Shown: piece by piece, positions 34,683 to 44,199 of the stretch | Position numbering within the stretch: the first letter of the stretch is position 1 | Layout: each line of letters opens with the position of its first letter | Origin: Rothia aerolata | GTDB taxonomy: Bacteria; Actinomycetota; Actinomycetes; Actinomycetales; Micrococcaceae | Length of the DNA: 64,000 bases | Assembly: GCF_014635585.1 (NCBI RefSeq) | Contig: NZ_BMDC01000004.1 | Coordinates: forward strand, 1 to 64,000 | Direction of reading: 5' to 3' | Notes under the pieces: model-generated | Databases searched by the model: none | What the model was told of the DNA's origin: nothing | The model's input: only the letters and a program-made list of their open reading frames with translations | Program-made: the position numbers and the translations under genes

Positions 34683-36278
34683 CTAGGCTACATCCTCGCT
34701 AATGAGCTCGGCGGCACGCTCGCCGATCATGTAGCAGGTGATGTTGGGATTCACGGCGGTAATCTCGGGCATCACCGAGGCATCGGCAACGCGCAGGCCG
34801 GTGACTCCCTTTACCCGCAGGCGGGAATCCAGGGGAGCCATCTCATCGGAGTCGGCCCCCATGCGCACGGTGCCGACCGGGTGGTAGACGGTGTTGTGGC
34901 AGTCGCGCACGTAGGCAGCCAGTTCCTCATCGGTCTGCTTATCGATGCCGGGGAACTGCTCTTCGCCCTTCCACTCTGCCAGCGCGGGCTGCTCCGCAAT
35001 CTCGCGGGCCTTGCGGATTCCCTCCACCATAATCTTCATGTCGTAGCCCTCTTCATCGGTGAAGTAGCGAGGGTCAACCTTGGGCTTGTCGCGGAAGTCC
35101 ATGGAGCGCAGCCGCACGGTGCCGCGGGAACGGGCGTGGGGCACGTTGGGGGTCAGGCAGAAAACGTTGTTGGTGCCCGGCATGCCCCGGCGCAGGGTGT
35201 GCATGTCAAAGTTGACCGAGCCGTAGTGCATCATGAAGTTGGGGCGGCCGGGGAACTGCTCCTCCAGACCGGTTTCCAGGTTGGTGAAGATACCGATTTC
35301 CCACCACTGGGTGGAGTCTTCAACCATGGGCTTCTTGGCCTCCCACTGGATAACCGCCTCGGGGTGGTCCTGCAGGTTCTCACCCACACCCGGTGCATCG
35401 ACCAGGGTCTCAACGCCCACCTCAGCCAGGTGAGCCGCAGGGCCAATGCCCGAGAGCATCAGTAGCTTGGGAGTGTCGATGGCTCCGGCAGAGAGAATAA
35501 TCTCCTCCCGAGCTTTAATGACACGCGGGGTGCCAAAAGCATTGTCTACCACCTCAATGCCCACCGCCCGCTTGTTCTCGTCCAGCAACACGCGCTTAAC
35601 CTGGGTGTTGGTCAGCAGGTGGAAGTTCTCGCGGTCACGGATGGGGTGAATGTAGGAGACCGACGACGACGCCCGGGTGCCATCTTCCTTACGGTTGATC
35701 TGGAAGAAGTTAGCGCCGTTGGTCACGGTCTTGCCCGAGTTGAACTGGGTGCGGGGAATACCGGCCTGCTCGCAGGCGTCAAGGACGGCGACGCCACAGG
35801 GGTCTGCCGGCGGCACGTTCATCAGCCGCACCGGGCCCGAGTCGCCGTGGTGCTCGTTGCCCGCCTTGCCGGCGTCCTCATTATTCTCCAGCTGCTTGTA
35901 GAGGCGGAAGGCGTTTTCGGCGTTCCAGCCGGTGGCGCCGTACTTGGTCTCCCACTCGTCCATGTCTTCGGCGGGTGCCCAGAAGGCGATGCAGGAGTTG
36001 TGGGAGGAGCAGCCGCCCATCACCTTGGCGCGGGCCATGCGCATGAAGGAGTTGCCGTTTTCCTGCGGTTCAATCTGGTAGTCCCAGTCGTAGCCGGATT
36101 CGAGCAGCTCCATCCAGCGGTTGAGCTGTAGGATTTCGTCGATGCCCTCGTCGTCGGGGCCTGCCTCGACCAGGGCCACCTGCTTGGTGGGGTTCTTCTC
36201 GCTCAGCCGGGCTGCGGTGGCCGCACCGGAGGAGCCGCCGCCCACAATAATGAAGTCAAATTCCTGGTTTTCTGCCAT
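34683..36278 (-). CDS. betA: GMC oxidoreductase, choline dehydrogenase type
   Basis: A 531-residue flavoprotein. The FAD motif DFIIVGGGSSGAATAARL is at residues 8-25, the GMC signature 1 region is KVMGGCSSHNSC, signature 2 is ILSAGAIDTPKLLMLSGIGP, and the C-terminal HPVGTVRMG and AVNPNITCYMIGERAAEL carry the catalytic His/Asn. It oxidises choline to betaine aldehyde. It is the last gene of betT-betB-betA, 30 bp after betB. Choline specificity is inferred from this context; the family acts on many alcohols. Confidence 0.93.
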   Translation of the reverse strand: MAENQEFDFIIVGGGSSGAATAARLSEKNPTKQVALVEAGPDDEGIDEILQLNRWMELLESGYDWDYQIEPQENGNSFMRMARAKVMGGCSSHNSCIAFWAPAEDMDEWETKYGATGWNAENAFRLYKQLENNEDAGKAGNEHHGDSGPVRLMNVPPADPCGVAVLDACEQAGIPRTQFNSGKTVTNGANFFQINRKEDGTRASSSVSYIHPIRDRENFHLLTNTQVKRVLLDENKRAVGIEVVDNAFGTPRVIKAREEIILSAGAIDTPKLLMLSGIGPAAHLAEVGVETLVDAPGVGENLQDHPEAVIQWEAKKPMVEDSTQWWEIGIFTNLETGLEEQFPGRPNFMMHYGSVNFDMHTLRRGMPGTNNVFCLTPNVPHARSRGTVRLRSMDFRDKPKVDPRYFTDEEGYDMKIMVEGIRKAREIAEQPALAEWKGEEQFPGIDKQTDEELAAYVRDCHNTVYHPVGTVRMGADSDEMAPLDSRLRVKGVTGLRVADASVMPEITAVNPNITCYMIGERAAELISEDVA

Positions 36279-36308
36279 AATTCTTATTCCTTTCTTGTGT
36301 TCAGCGGC

Positions 36309-37784
36309 TTACTTGGTGTCTTCGAACCAGCCGGTCACCGCCGGGGCGGTGTTGTGGTAGATGTGCTTGGTTTCGGTGTATTCCGCCAGCCCGTGCAGAC
36401 CCAGTTCGCGGCCGGTGCCGGACTGCTTGTAGCCGCCCCATTCTGCCTGGGGCAGGTAGGGGTGAAAGTCGTTAATCCAGATGGTGCCGTGGCGCAGCTG
36501 GGCGGCAATGCGTTCTGCGCGACCGGCGTTGGAGGTCCACACAGCGCCTGCCAGGCCGTAGTGGGTGTCGTTGGCGGTGGCAACGGCCTCTTCTTCGGTG
36601 GTGAAAGTTTCAATGGTGACGACGGGGCCGAAAGCTTCGTCGCGCACCAAGGACATGCCGCGCTTGACCCGGTCAATCACGGTGGGCTTATAGAAGAAGC
36701 CCTTTTCCAGCTCGCCCTCGGTAGCCCATTCGCCACCGGTGAGCACCCGGGCGCCCTCTGCCCTACCCGCCTCAACGTAGTCGGTGACTTTCTGACGATG
36801 TTCGGCGGAGATCAGCGCACCGGTCTCTGCCTGCTCATCGAAGGGCCCACCCAGGCGGATGTTTTCCGCCCGGCGCACCAGCTCGGCGGTGAACTTCTCG
36901 GCGATGGATTCTTCCACGATAATGCGGGCACCTGCCGAGCACACCTGGCCCGAGTGCACAAAGGCGCCGTTGAGGGCGTTGTCTACGGCGGCGTCAAAAT
37001 CAGCGTCAGCAAAGATGACGTTGGGGTTCTTGCCGCCCAGCTCCAGCGCCACCTTCTTGACGGTGGACGCCGCCGACTCAGCGATCTTGCGACCGGTCAG
37101 TAGACCGCCGGTAAAGGAGATGAGGTCGACGTCGGGGTGGCTGGAAAGCGGGGCACCCACCTCAGCGCCGGCGCCCAGCACCAGGTTGGCAACACCGGCG
37201 GGCAGGCCCAGCCGATCCAGCACGTCCATCATCAAGATGGCGGTGTGGGGGGTCAGCTCGGCGGGCTTGAGCACAAAGGTGTTACCGGCTGCCAGGGCAG
37301 GGGCAATCTTCCAGGCTGCCTGAAGAAGCGGGTAGTTCCAGGGGGTAATCATGCCGCACACGCCCACCGGCTCGCGCACAATCTTAGAGACCACAGTGGG
37401 GTCGCCGGCATCGACCATACGACCGGCGTCCTGGCCTGCAACCTTGCCGTAGTACTCAAAGCAGTTGGCGATGTCATCCATGTCGATCTCTGACTCCACC
37501 AGGCGCTTGCCGGTATCCAGAGATTCTGCGCGGGCAAACTCGTCTTTGCGCTGGCGGAGCTGCTCCGCCACCTTAATCAAGAAGCTACCGCGCTCGGGAG
37601 CGGTAATATCCCAGGCATTGTTGTCGAAAGCGGCCCGGGCAGCAGCAATCGCCTTCTCGGTATCGGCGGCGGTTGCCTCGGCTACCACACCCACCTCTTC
37701 ACCGTTAGCGGGGCAGATAATGGTTCGGGTGCCGCCCTCAATTGCTTCAACCCATTCACCGTTGATGAACAGAGTTTTGCTCAT
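36309..37784 (-). CDS. betB: Betaine-aldehyde dehydrogenase
   Basis: A 491-residue NAD(P)-dependent aldehyde dehydrogenase. It has the Rossmann segment FTGGLLTGRKIAESAAS, the general base motif LELGGKNPNVIFADADFD, and the active-site Cys in FVHSGQVCSAGARIIVE. It turns betaine aldehyde into glycine betaine, an osmoprotectant. Its ATG overlaps the stop of betT by one base (TAATG), indicating coupled translation. It is the middle gene of the choline operon. Confidence 0.95.
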   Translation of the reverse strand: MSKTLFINGEWVEAIEGGTRTIICPANGEEVGVVAEATAADTEKAIAAARAAFDNNAWDITAPERGSFLIKVAEQLRQRKDEFARAESLDTGKRLVESEIDMDDIANCFEYYGKVAGQDAGRMVDAGDPTVVSKIVREPVGVCGMITPWNYPLLQAAWKIAPALAAGNTFVLKPAELTPHTAILMMDVLDRLGLPAGVANLVLGAGAEVGAPLSSHPDVDLISFTGGLLTGRKIAESAASTVKKVALELGGKNPNVIFADADFDAAVDNALNGAFVHSGQVCSAGARIIVEESIAEKFTAELVRRAENIRLGGPFDEQAETGALISAEHRQKVTDYVEAGRAEGARVLTGGEWATEGELEKGFFYKPTVIDRVKRGMSLVRDEAFGPVVTIETFTTEEEAVATANDTHYGLAGAVWTSNAGRAERIAAQLRHGTIWINDFHPYLPQAEWGGYKQSGTGRELGLHGLAEYTETKHIYHNTAPAVTGWFEDTK

Positions 37785-40009
37785 TATTTGTCTCCTTTAT
37801 CTGAGGAAGTTCCAAGTGCAACAGACCCCGTTGAGGTGTCTTCATCTCTAAAATCTTGCGACCAGTCAATCAGGCCCGTATCGGTGCCGATAATCTGGGT
37901 TGCGCCTGTTACCGGAGCAACCCCATTGGCAAGTTCTACCGGGGTAACACCCGAAAGCCTGATAAATTCCAGGTGCCTCTCGTGGTTATCGAGCACATCG
38001 TGGATAATCTGCTCCTTGGTATAGCCAAAGATGTCATAGCCGCGCGAGCCGGTCATGGCAAAGGGCTCCAACCTGAAGTAGAGATCCTCATCTTGGTCCG
38101 TGGTCAGCAGGTACTTGGGGGTCTGGCTGGCCACCGGGTAGACCTGGTAGATGAAGTCCTGCTCGCCGTCCATGTGCTCGGTCAGCATCAGGTAGGGAAG
38201 CTGCGTGACGTCGTCCTGCCCCTTCTTAACCTCGGCATTGACTCCCGCCTCGCAGAGGGCGGTGGAGACCTCCTTGAGGGCCGGCTCCACCGTCGAATCC
38301 ATGTAGCGCTGAATATCGCGGGCATCGGGGTAGGAGACCGAGCGCGCCAGGCGCTGGCGCCAGTTGCGCTGGTTGGTGGCGGGCTCAATACTCATCGCGC
38401 GGTTAGAGGCACGAATACCCGCCAGGGCAGCAGCCCGCGAATCAATCTGGTGCCGCTCTAAGCGCAGAGCTTTCCAGAGGCCGAACATTACCAGGTAGAG
38501 CACCAGGGCAAAGGGAAGGCCAAAGACGATGGTTGCCGCCTGCAGGGTGGCAATACCGCCCACCAGCAGCATGGCGATGGTCAGCAGGCCGGTGGCAACC
38601 GCCCAGAAAACGCGCATCCACTTGGGGCCGTCTTCGTTGGGGTCGTCAATGCGGCTGGCGAAGTTAGACATCACCAGGGCACCGGAGTCAGCGCTGGTCA
38701 CGTAGAAGAGCAGGCCGGTGAAGGTGGCAACCGCTGCGGCGGGAACCGCACCGGGGTACTGGGCCAGCAGGGAGTAGAAAGCCTGCTCGGGCTCGTTCAT
38801 AATGACCTCGCCGAAAGCGGAGTTCCCCTGCTCGTAGATGATCTCTAGGGCAGCGTTACCGAAAACGGAGATCCAGAGCAGAATAAAGATAAAGGGAATG
38901 GTCAGGGTGCCAATCACGAACTCGCGAATGGTACGGCCGCGGGAGATGCGGGCCAGGAAGAGCCCCACAAAGGGCGACCAGGCAACCCACCAGGCCCAGA
39001 AAAAGAGGGTCCAGCCGTTCATCCACTCAGTGGGGTGGTCGTAGGCCATGGTGTCCATGGTCATGCCGGGAAAGCGGCTCAGGTAGTCGCCCAGGTTCAT
39101 GATGATTGCGTTCATGATGGTCTCGGTTTTACCCATCACCAGCACGTAAATCATCAGGGCCACCGCCAGGTAAATGTTGAGCTCTGACAGGCGGCGAATA
39201 CCCTTGTCAACACCAGAAACCGCCGATGCAATCGCCAGGGTCACCGACACCACGATCAGGCCAATCTGCACCGCGGTTCCCTGTTCCCAGCCGAAGAGGA
39301 ACTGTAGGCCGTAGTTAATCTGGACGACGCCAATGCCCAGGGAGGTCGCGACGCCAAAGACAGTGCCCAGGAGGGCGGCGACGTCCACGGCATCGCCCAT
39401 TCCACCCTTAATACGCTTTCCAATAATGGGGTAGAGGGCCGAACGAATCGAGAGGGGCAGGTTGTAGCGGAAGGCGAAGAAGCCAAAGGCCATGCCCATC
39501 AGCGCGTACATTCCCCAGCCGGTAATGCCGTAGTGGAAGAGGGTCCAGACCACTGCCTGACGCGCCGCCTCGGCGGATTCCCCCTCACCCTGCGGCGGGG
39601 CGTAGTACTGGGTTACGGGTTCCAGTACCGAGTAGAACATGAGGTCAACGCCAATGCCCGCTGCAAAGAGCATGGCGGTCCAGGAAAAGAGAGAATACTG
39701 GGGGCGGGAGTGGTCTGGCCCCAGGCGGGTGTTGCCCTGCTTGGTGAAGGCAACCACGATGATAAAGACCAGCACCACCGTGGCGGTGAGAACATAGAAC
39801 CAGCCAAAGCTGGAGGAAACCCAGCCAACCACTGCGCCCAGCGCCGTCTCGGCTGAGGTGGGGGAAATAATGCCCCAGAGCGATACTAGAAGAACTCCCA
39901 GGGCAGCACCGGAGAAAACCCTCCAGTTGGTTTTGAGATGTGAGCCTTTAGCTTGAGGCTTCTGTGCTTCTTCACTTGGTGGAGCAGAAATATGACTGCT
40001 GACGCTCAA
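37784..40009 (-). CDS. betT: BCCT family choline transporter with C-terminal regulatory domain
   Basis: A 741-residue transporter with 12 hydrophobic helices and the BCCT signature region (WWVAWSPFVGLFLARISRGRTIREF), GIGVVQINYGLQFLF and an aromatic-rich substrate helix. A soluble C-terminal domain of about 200 residues follows (from DARDIQRYMDSTVEPALKEV), as in BetT and BetP-type osmosensing proteins. It imports choline for the downstream betB and betA. The leader of about 200 bp holds a perfect 21-bp palindrome. There is no betI in the window. Confidence 0.94.
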   Translation of the reverse strand: MSVSSHISAPPSEEAQKPQAKGSHLKTNWRVFSGAALGVLLVSLWGIISPTSAETALGAVVGWVSSSFGWFYVLTATVVLVFIIVVAFTKQGNTRLGPDHSRPQYSLFSWTAMLFAAGIGVDLMFYSVLEPVTQYYAPPQGEGESAEAARQAVVWTLFHYGITGWGMYALMGMAFGFFAFRYNLPLSIRSALYPIIGKRIKGGMGDAVDVAALLGTVFGVATSLGIGVVQINYGLQFLFGWEQGTAVQIGLIVVSVTLAIASAVSGVDKGIRRLSELNIYLAVALMIYVLVMGKTETIMNAIIMNLGDYLSRFPGMTMDTMAYDHPTEWMNGWTLFFWAWWVAWSPFVGLFLARISRGRTIREFVIGTLTIPFIFILLWISVFGNAALEIIYEQGNSAFGEVIMNEPEQAFYSLLAQYPGAVPAAAVATFTGLLFYVTSADSGALVMSNFASRIDDPNEDGPKWMRVFWAVATGLLTIAMLLVGGIATLQAATIVFGLPFALVLYLVMFGLWKALRLERHQIDSRAAALAGIRASNRAMSIEPATNQRNWRQRLARSVSYPDARDIQRYMDSTVEPALKEVSTALCEAGVNAEVKKGQDDVTQLPYLMLTEHMDGEQDFIYQVYPVASQTPKYLLTTDQDEDLYFRLEPFAMTGSRGYDIFGYTKEQIIHDVLDNHERHLEFIRLSGVTPVELANGVAPVTGATQIIGTDTGLIDWSQDFRDEDTSTGSVALGTSSDKGDK

Positions 40010-40210
40010 GTTTTGACTCCTTCTGCGCTTCGACCGTGTGTGGTTCTGAACCGAAGTTCTGAATTTGACTCGGGAAAACTTAAGGACTCTACCAAGATGT
40101 AAGCTGACTTAGTAGGTTTTTTGCAACCAGGGTTACAAATTTTTTCCTAAAAACCATTGTCTGATTAGGCAAAACTTTGACCTCGAAAAAACCAAGCTGG
40201 CTGACTTAAC

Positions 40211-40231
40211 TTTTGGTCATAATGACCAAAA
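40211..40231. promoter_or_regulatory. Perfect 21-bp palindrome upstream of betT
   Basis: Arms TTTTGGTCAT and ATGACCAAAA around a single A. It lies about 200 bp before the betT start codon and 52 bp after the stop codon of the TPM gene. No T-tract follows, and the loop would be minimal, so an operator is more likely than a terminator. The regulator is not encoded in the window. Confidence 0.65.
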
Positions 40232-40282
40232 ATCGACAGTCTCCCGGGAATGAGGCGCGCAAGTCCGAGCGCTCGGAAGAAC

Positions 40283-41254
40283 CTAAAAGCTACCTCCAGC
40301 TCCCCCGCCCGAGAAAGTTGAACCCCCACCAAAGGACGATCCGCTAGCAGAACCAAAGTCGCCACCCGAGGGATTAGTGCCAGCTCCCGAATAGAGGGTA
40401 GGTGAGGCGAAGTAGAGGGGTATCCAGGTCTGAAAATTTCCCGCATAGAGGGTGTACTCGGCACCATCTTCTGCGGCTTGCTCCCGTCGTTTTTGGTTGA
40501 ACTCCTCTTCGCCCTGAGCCGGGGGTTTCTTATGGTGGCGGCGGTAGGAGCGGTAGGCCTTTGTGATTTCATCGGTAATCTCAAGGCTCGGGTCAGCCGC
40601 CTGAGCCTCGGCGATTTCCCGATCTGCGATGCGGTTCCATTTGCGACGCTCAAGCCAGGCCCACCCCAGAACCAAAGCCACGAATAACCCAATAAGGCTA
40701 AAGACCACTATCAGTACGATATTTTCTGTCTTTCGCTCTTCAGCGATTGCCGCCGGAGTATTACCGGAGGCAAAGGTGTAGAGGTCATCGACTGCCTTTT
40801 CTAGGCCCTGATAATAGCGACCGTCTTCAAAGTCGGGGGTCAGAGAACTGTCAACCACCTCTTGCGCCTGGTCATCGGTCACGCTCGATTCATCAGAGAT
40901 CGAGACATACAGCTCGCGATTCTCCATATCCACCGAAATCAGCAGGCCGTTGTTATCGCCAATCTGCCAGGCATTACCCACCGCAGCCGAGTAGTCTTTG
41001 ACCTCACCGCGATCTTCACTATAGGTGTGAATAACCAGCCGCGCGGCGTCGTCCTGCGCATTATGCTCGTCAATGCTGGCATTGAGCCGCTGCTCCTCAG
41101 AATCGGTGAGAATATCGGCTTCATCGAGAATATTGCCCTGCGCCGGGCGGTCAGGAATCTTACTTTCGCCGGACGACGCACAACCGGCGAGCGCTACAGA
41201 GGCCAGGGCCAAAGCGGTGAGTTTGTGGAACGTGCGGGCGGTTGAGATAGTCAT
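40283..41254 (-). CDS. TPM-domain lipoprotein with Gly/Ser-rich tail
   Basis: A 323-residue membrane-anchored protein. Signal peptide and lipobox VALAGC (cleavage near 24), then a TPM domain (about 40-165: ILTDSEEQRLNASIDEHNAQDDAARLVIHTY ... GLLISVDMENRELYVSISDE), a transmembrane helix (IVLIVVFSLIGLFVALVLGW, near 190), a charged cytosolic part, and a C-terminal GSSFGGGSTFSGGGAGGSF. TPM proteins have been linked to envelope and photosystem repair; the role in actinobacteria is unknown. QDDAARL is one of the coding copies of the dispersed word. Confidence 0.9.
   Translation of the reverse strand: MTISTARTFHKLTALALASVALAGCASSGESKIPDRPAQGNILDEADILTDSEEQRLNASIDEHNAQDDAARLVIHTYSEDRGEVKDYSAAVGNAWQIGDNNGLLISVDMENRELYVSISDESSVTDDQAQEVVDSSLTPDFEDGRYYQGLEKAVDDLYTFASGNTPAAIAEERKTENIVLIVVFSLIGLFVALVLGWAWLERRKWNRIADREIAEAQAADPSLEITDEITKAYRSYRRHHKKPPAQGEEEFNQKRREQAAEDGAEYTLYAGNFQTWIPLYFASPTLYSGAGTNPSGGDFGSASGSSFGGGSTFSGGGAGGSF
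41043..41055 (-). repeat. Copy of AGGACGACGCCGC in the TPM gene
   Basis: Exact 13-mer on the minus strand, read as Gln-Asp-Asp-Ala-Ala-Arg. Confidence 0.8.
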
Positions 41255-41338
41255 GGTTCCTTCCTCGCATAAGTGCCTCTATCCTAGCAAAAGTGATGCA
41301 GCACTCAGCGATGAAGGTGCCCCTATAGAATGGTCTGC

Positions 41339-42157
41339 ATGAGCTCCCTGCCCTACTTTGAAGTTGACGTTTTCTCCACCGGCCCCTTTACGGGTAACCC
41401 GCTGGGAGTGGTGGCTAGCGCCAATGGGCTCACCACCGAGCAGATGCAGGCGATTGCCTCCTGGACCAACTTTTCAGAGACCACCTTCCTGCTCAAGCCA
41501 AGAAACCCCGAGGCAGACTACAGGGTTAGAATCTTCACCCCCGCCAGCGAGCTACCCTTTGCCGGGCACCCCACCCTGGGTAGCGCCCACGTGTGGAGGC
41601 AACTGGGCGGAATTCCGCGCAACGAGGGGGTTATTCAGCAGGAGTGTGCCGCCGGACTGGTTGAGATCAGGGCCGAGCAGAGCGGCTACGCTTTCGCCAC
41701 TCCCCCGCTGATTAAAGAGGGCCCGCTGAACGAAGTAGAGCTAGATCAGGTCACAGAATTTCTTGGAATTACAAAAAATGAGATTCTGGCTCACTCCTGG
41801 GGCGACAACGGCCCCGGCTGGGCCATGGTGCAGCTAGAAAGCGCCGAGAAGGTGAGAGCCCTTTGCCCCGTCGGTAGCGCCCCGCTGAAAATCGGGGTGG
41901 CTGGCATGTTTGAACAGGGTGAGCACGCCTATGAGGTTCGGGCTTTCACGGGAGTCTCAGAAGACCCCGTCACCGGCTCCCTCAACGGGGCCCTTGCCCA
42001 GTGGATGCGCGCCCGCAACCTTGTACCCGCCGTCTACACCGCCAGCCAGGGCACCGCGCGCGGCAGGGCGGGCGTCATCCGCCTTCAGGACGACGCCGGT
42101 CAGCTCTGGGTGGGCGGTGACGTGCGGGTTTGTGTTCGGGGAGAACTTGAGGTGTGA
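41339..42157 (+). CDS. PhzF family isomerase/epimerase-like protein
   Basis: A 272-residue protein of the PhzF/diaminopimelate epimerase fold. It begins YFEVDVFSTGPFTGNPLGVV, with the acid-base Glu in SWTNFSETTFLL, and has the second-domain motif VRAFTGVSEDPVTGSLNGALAQW. The family includes trans-2,3-dihydro-3-hydroxyanthranilate isomerase, but most members outside phenazine clusters have unknown substrates, as here. A TATAGA -10 element ends only 9 bases before the ATG, so the transcript is probably leaderless. The word AGGACGACGCCGG (42087) is read as QDDAG. Confidence 0.92.
   Translation: MSSLPYFEVDVFSTGPFTGNPLGVVASANGLTTEQMQAIASWTNFSETTFLLKPRNPEADYRVRIFTPASELPFAGHPTLGSAHVWRQLGGIPRNEGVIQQECAAGLVEIRAEQSGYAFATPPLIKEGPLNEVELDQVTEFLGITKNEILAHSWGDNGPGWAMVQLESAEKVRALCPVGSAPLKIGVAGMFEQGEHAYEVRAFTGVSEDPVTGSLNGALAQWMRARNLVPAVYTASQGTARGRAGVIRLQDDAGQLWVGGDVRVCVRGELEV
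42087..42099 (+). repeat. Copy of AGGACGACGCCGG in the PhzF gene
   Basis: The first 12 bases match the dispersed word; plus strand, read as Gln-Asp-Asp-Ala-Gly. Confidence 0.7.
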
Positions 42158-42224
42158 CTCGCTACTAAATCTTTACCCCCGAAATGCCCGGGATACCTCC
42201 AGACTTCAACCTAAAATTTAAGGC

Positions 42225-42722
42225 ATGAAATCTCACGCACCCCTAGAACTTCGCCCTACTTCAGAAGCAGACCGCACCTTTATAGCGCGCCTGAATTTTC
42301 TGACTGACACCTTTGGCGATGAAACTGCTCAACTTACCCCCGAGTTTGATCAGGATTTCCGTTTTTACGTTGAAAATTGGGACCCGGTAGACGGCGGTTT
42401 CGTCGCCTGGGCGGGTAATGTTCCCGCCGGCGGCGTGTGGCTGCTGTGGGGCTCTGCCGAACTGCACGGCTCAGGCTTTATCGAAGAGGGCACCCCCGAG
42501 CTCGCTATCGCTATTGAACCTCGCTTTAGGGGAACCGGACTTGCTTCCCAGCTGCTTGAGGCAGCAATCGATCTTGCCCGAGAAATCGGTGCGCCGGGAA
42601 TCTCTCTGGCAGTTAGCTCCGGCAACCACCAGGCCCGCGGGGTTTACGAGCACAAGGGCTTTGGTCTGGCCGACGTTGAGTCAGACTCCGATAACTACAC
42701 CGTGATGGAAATCCGCTTCTAA
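42225..42722 (+). CDS. GNAT family N-acetyltransferase
   Basis: A 165-residue acetyltransferase. The acetyl-CoA loop is RFRGTGLASQLLEAAIDLA (Q/RxxGxG/A), followed by SSGNHQARGVYEHKGFGLADV, the usual GNAT C-terminus. Substrate unknown. It lies 68 bp after the PhzF gene, in the same direction, and is convergent with the MATE gene with a 3-bp gap between stop codons. Confidence 0.93.
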   Translation: MKSHAPLELRPTSEADRTFIARLNFLTDTFGDETAQLTPEFDQDFRFYVENWDPVDGGFVAWAGNVPAGGVWLLWGSAELHGSGFIEEGTPELAIAIEPRFRGTGLASQLLEAAIDLAREIGAPGISLAVSSGNHQARGVYEHKGFGLADVESDSDNYTVMEIRF

Positions 42723-42725
42723 AAC

Positions 42726-44117
42726 CTAACGAATCCAAACACCCTGCCGCGCGCGCCATCCTAAAGTGATGGCGCGCGCGCCCATATAACCTAAAACATA
42801 CGAGACTACCAGCCAGACAAAAGCCGCCGTGGCGGCGTCCTCACCCCTAAAAATCAGATGAACAGCCGCTAGCATGGGCAGGTAGGTGGCCAGGTTAACC
42901 ACCGAGGCAAGGCCCAGATAGCGGGCGTCCTGAGCGCCGATGAGCACGCCGTCCAGCACAAAAACGTAGGCGGCCAGCGGTTGCCCCACCGCCACCACCA
43001 GCAGGGCCAGGGCGAAGAGGTGCTGAACCCGGGCGTCGGAGGTAAACATCCAGCCGCCGAAGAAACCCACCAGCGGGGTCAGCGCCCCCGTGACCACGCC
43101 GAAGGTCAGGCTCCAGCGCACCAGCGAATCTTTCAGCCGGACGACGGCGGCGCGGCCGGTCTGCGAGGTGAGGTCAGCGGCACCCATTTCTTTTCCGAGC
43201 AGAGCCTGGGCGGCAATTGCCAGAGAGTCCAGCGCAAAAGCCAGAAAGCTAAAGTAGACCGACATGAGCTGGTAGGCCGCTAGATTTTCGGGACCCTGCC
43301 GGGTTGCCACCACCACGGTCAGCAGCAGGGCAGCGCGCATGGCAAGATTGCGGAGCATGAGCCAGGAGCCCAGGGAAAAGACCGAGACAAGACCTTTTCT
43401 CTCGGGCAGCAGACCCACCCCGTGCTTTTTCATGCCCGCCAGCACCATAGCCGACATGGTCAGGCCCATTGCCCACTGCAGGGCGGCGGTGGCTATAGTC
43501 GAGCCTGCCAGACCGAGGCCCACCGGGTAGACCAGAAGCCAGCTCAGACCCAGGTTCAGCGCGGCGCCGAGGCTGGCAACGTAGAGGGGGGTCTTGGTGT
43601 CTTGCAGCCCGCGTAGCACGCCCACCGCCGCCAGAACCAGCAGCATTCCGGGCAGGCCCGCCAGGCTGGGTAAAAGGTAGGTTCTCGCCTGGGTGAGAAT
43701 CTCGCCCTCGGCACCAAGTGCCCGGAGAAGGGGCGTGGCGGTGAAGGCACCCACCACCGCCAGCACCGCGCCGGTGAGCAAACCCGCCGCCATGCCGTTG
43801 CGCCCGGCAGTAAAGGCTGCTTTCAGGTTCCCCGCGCCGAAGGCCCGCGCCACCGCCGGAGTAGTGGAATAGCTGAGAAAGACCATCAGGCCCACCACGG
43901 TCTGCACCACGTTGGAACCCAGGGCCAGCCCCGCCAGCTGGTTGCTGCCCAGATGCCCCACAATCGCCGTATCGCCCAGCACAAAGAGGGGCTCGGCAAT
44001 CAGCGCGCCAAAAGCCGGCAGCGCCAGGGCTAAAATTTGGCGGTTGAGGCTGGGATTCTTCTTTCCCTGAGAGCTAGGGGGCTGGGCTTGCTGGGAGCGG
44101 CTTGTCATGCCTTCCAC
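42726..44117 (-). CDS. MATE family efflux transporter (DinF-like)
   Basis: A 463-residue membrane protein with 12 predicted helices in two halves. It has the MATE repeats ILALALPAFGALIAEPLFVLGDTAIVG and, in the second half, LAAYQLMSVYFSFLAFALDSLAIAAQALLGKEMG, closest to the DinF branch. It is a cation-coupled exporter of drugs or toxic organic compounds; the substrate is unknown. The start may be GTG at 44117 or ATG at 44108: GGAAGG sits between them and is too close to the second. Confidence 0.93.
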   Translation of the reverse strand: MEGMTSRSQQAQPPSSQGKKNPSLNRQILALALPAFGALIAEPLFVLGDTAIVGHLGSNQLAGLALGSNVVQTVVGLMVFLSYSTTPAVARAFGAGNLKAAFTAGRNGMAAGLLTGAVLAVVGAFTATPLLRALGAEGEILTQARTYLLPSLAGLPGMLLVLAAVGVLRGLQDTKTPLYVASLGAALNLGLSWLLVYPVGLGLAGSTIATAALQWAMGLTMSAMVLAGMKKHGVGLLPERKGLVSVFSLGSWLMLRNLAMRAALLLTVVVATRQGPENLAAYQLMSVYFSFLAFALDSLAIAAQALLGKEMGAADLTSQTGRAAVVRLKDSLVRWSLTFGVVTGALTPLVGFFGGWMFTSDARVQHLFALALLVVAVGQPLAAYVFVLDGVLIGAQDARYLGLASVVNLATYLPMLAAVHLIFRGEDAATAAFVWLVVSYVLGYMGARAITLGWRARQGVWIR

Positions 44118-44134
44118 TCTACTCGGCGTCTCGG

Positions 44135-44194
44135 TGGTGCAGAAAAGCGGTTTTCGGCGTCAACTTCGCAGCCGAAAACCGTTTTTCTGCACCA
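44135..44194. terminator. Hairpin of the TGGTGCAGAAAA family
   Basis: A 24-bp stem starting TGGTGCAGAAAAGCGGTTTT and closing at CTGCACCA (one mismatch), 5 bp after the stop codon of the GNAT gene at 44200. A relative is at 16162-16228. Confidence 0.85.
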
Positions 44195-44199
44195 GTGAC

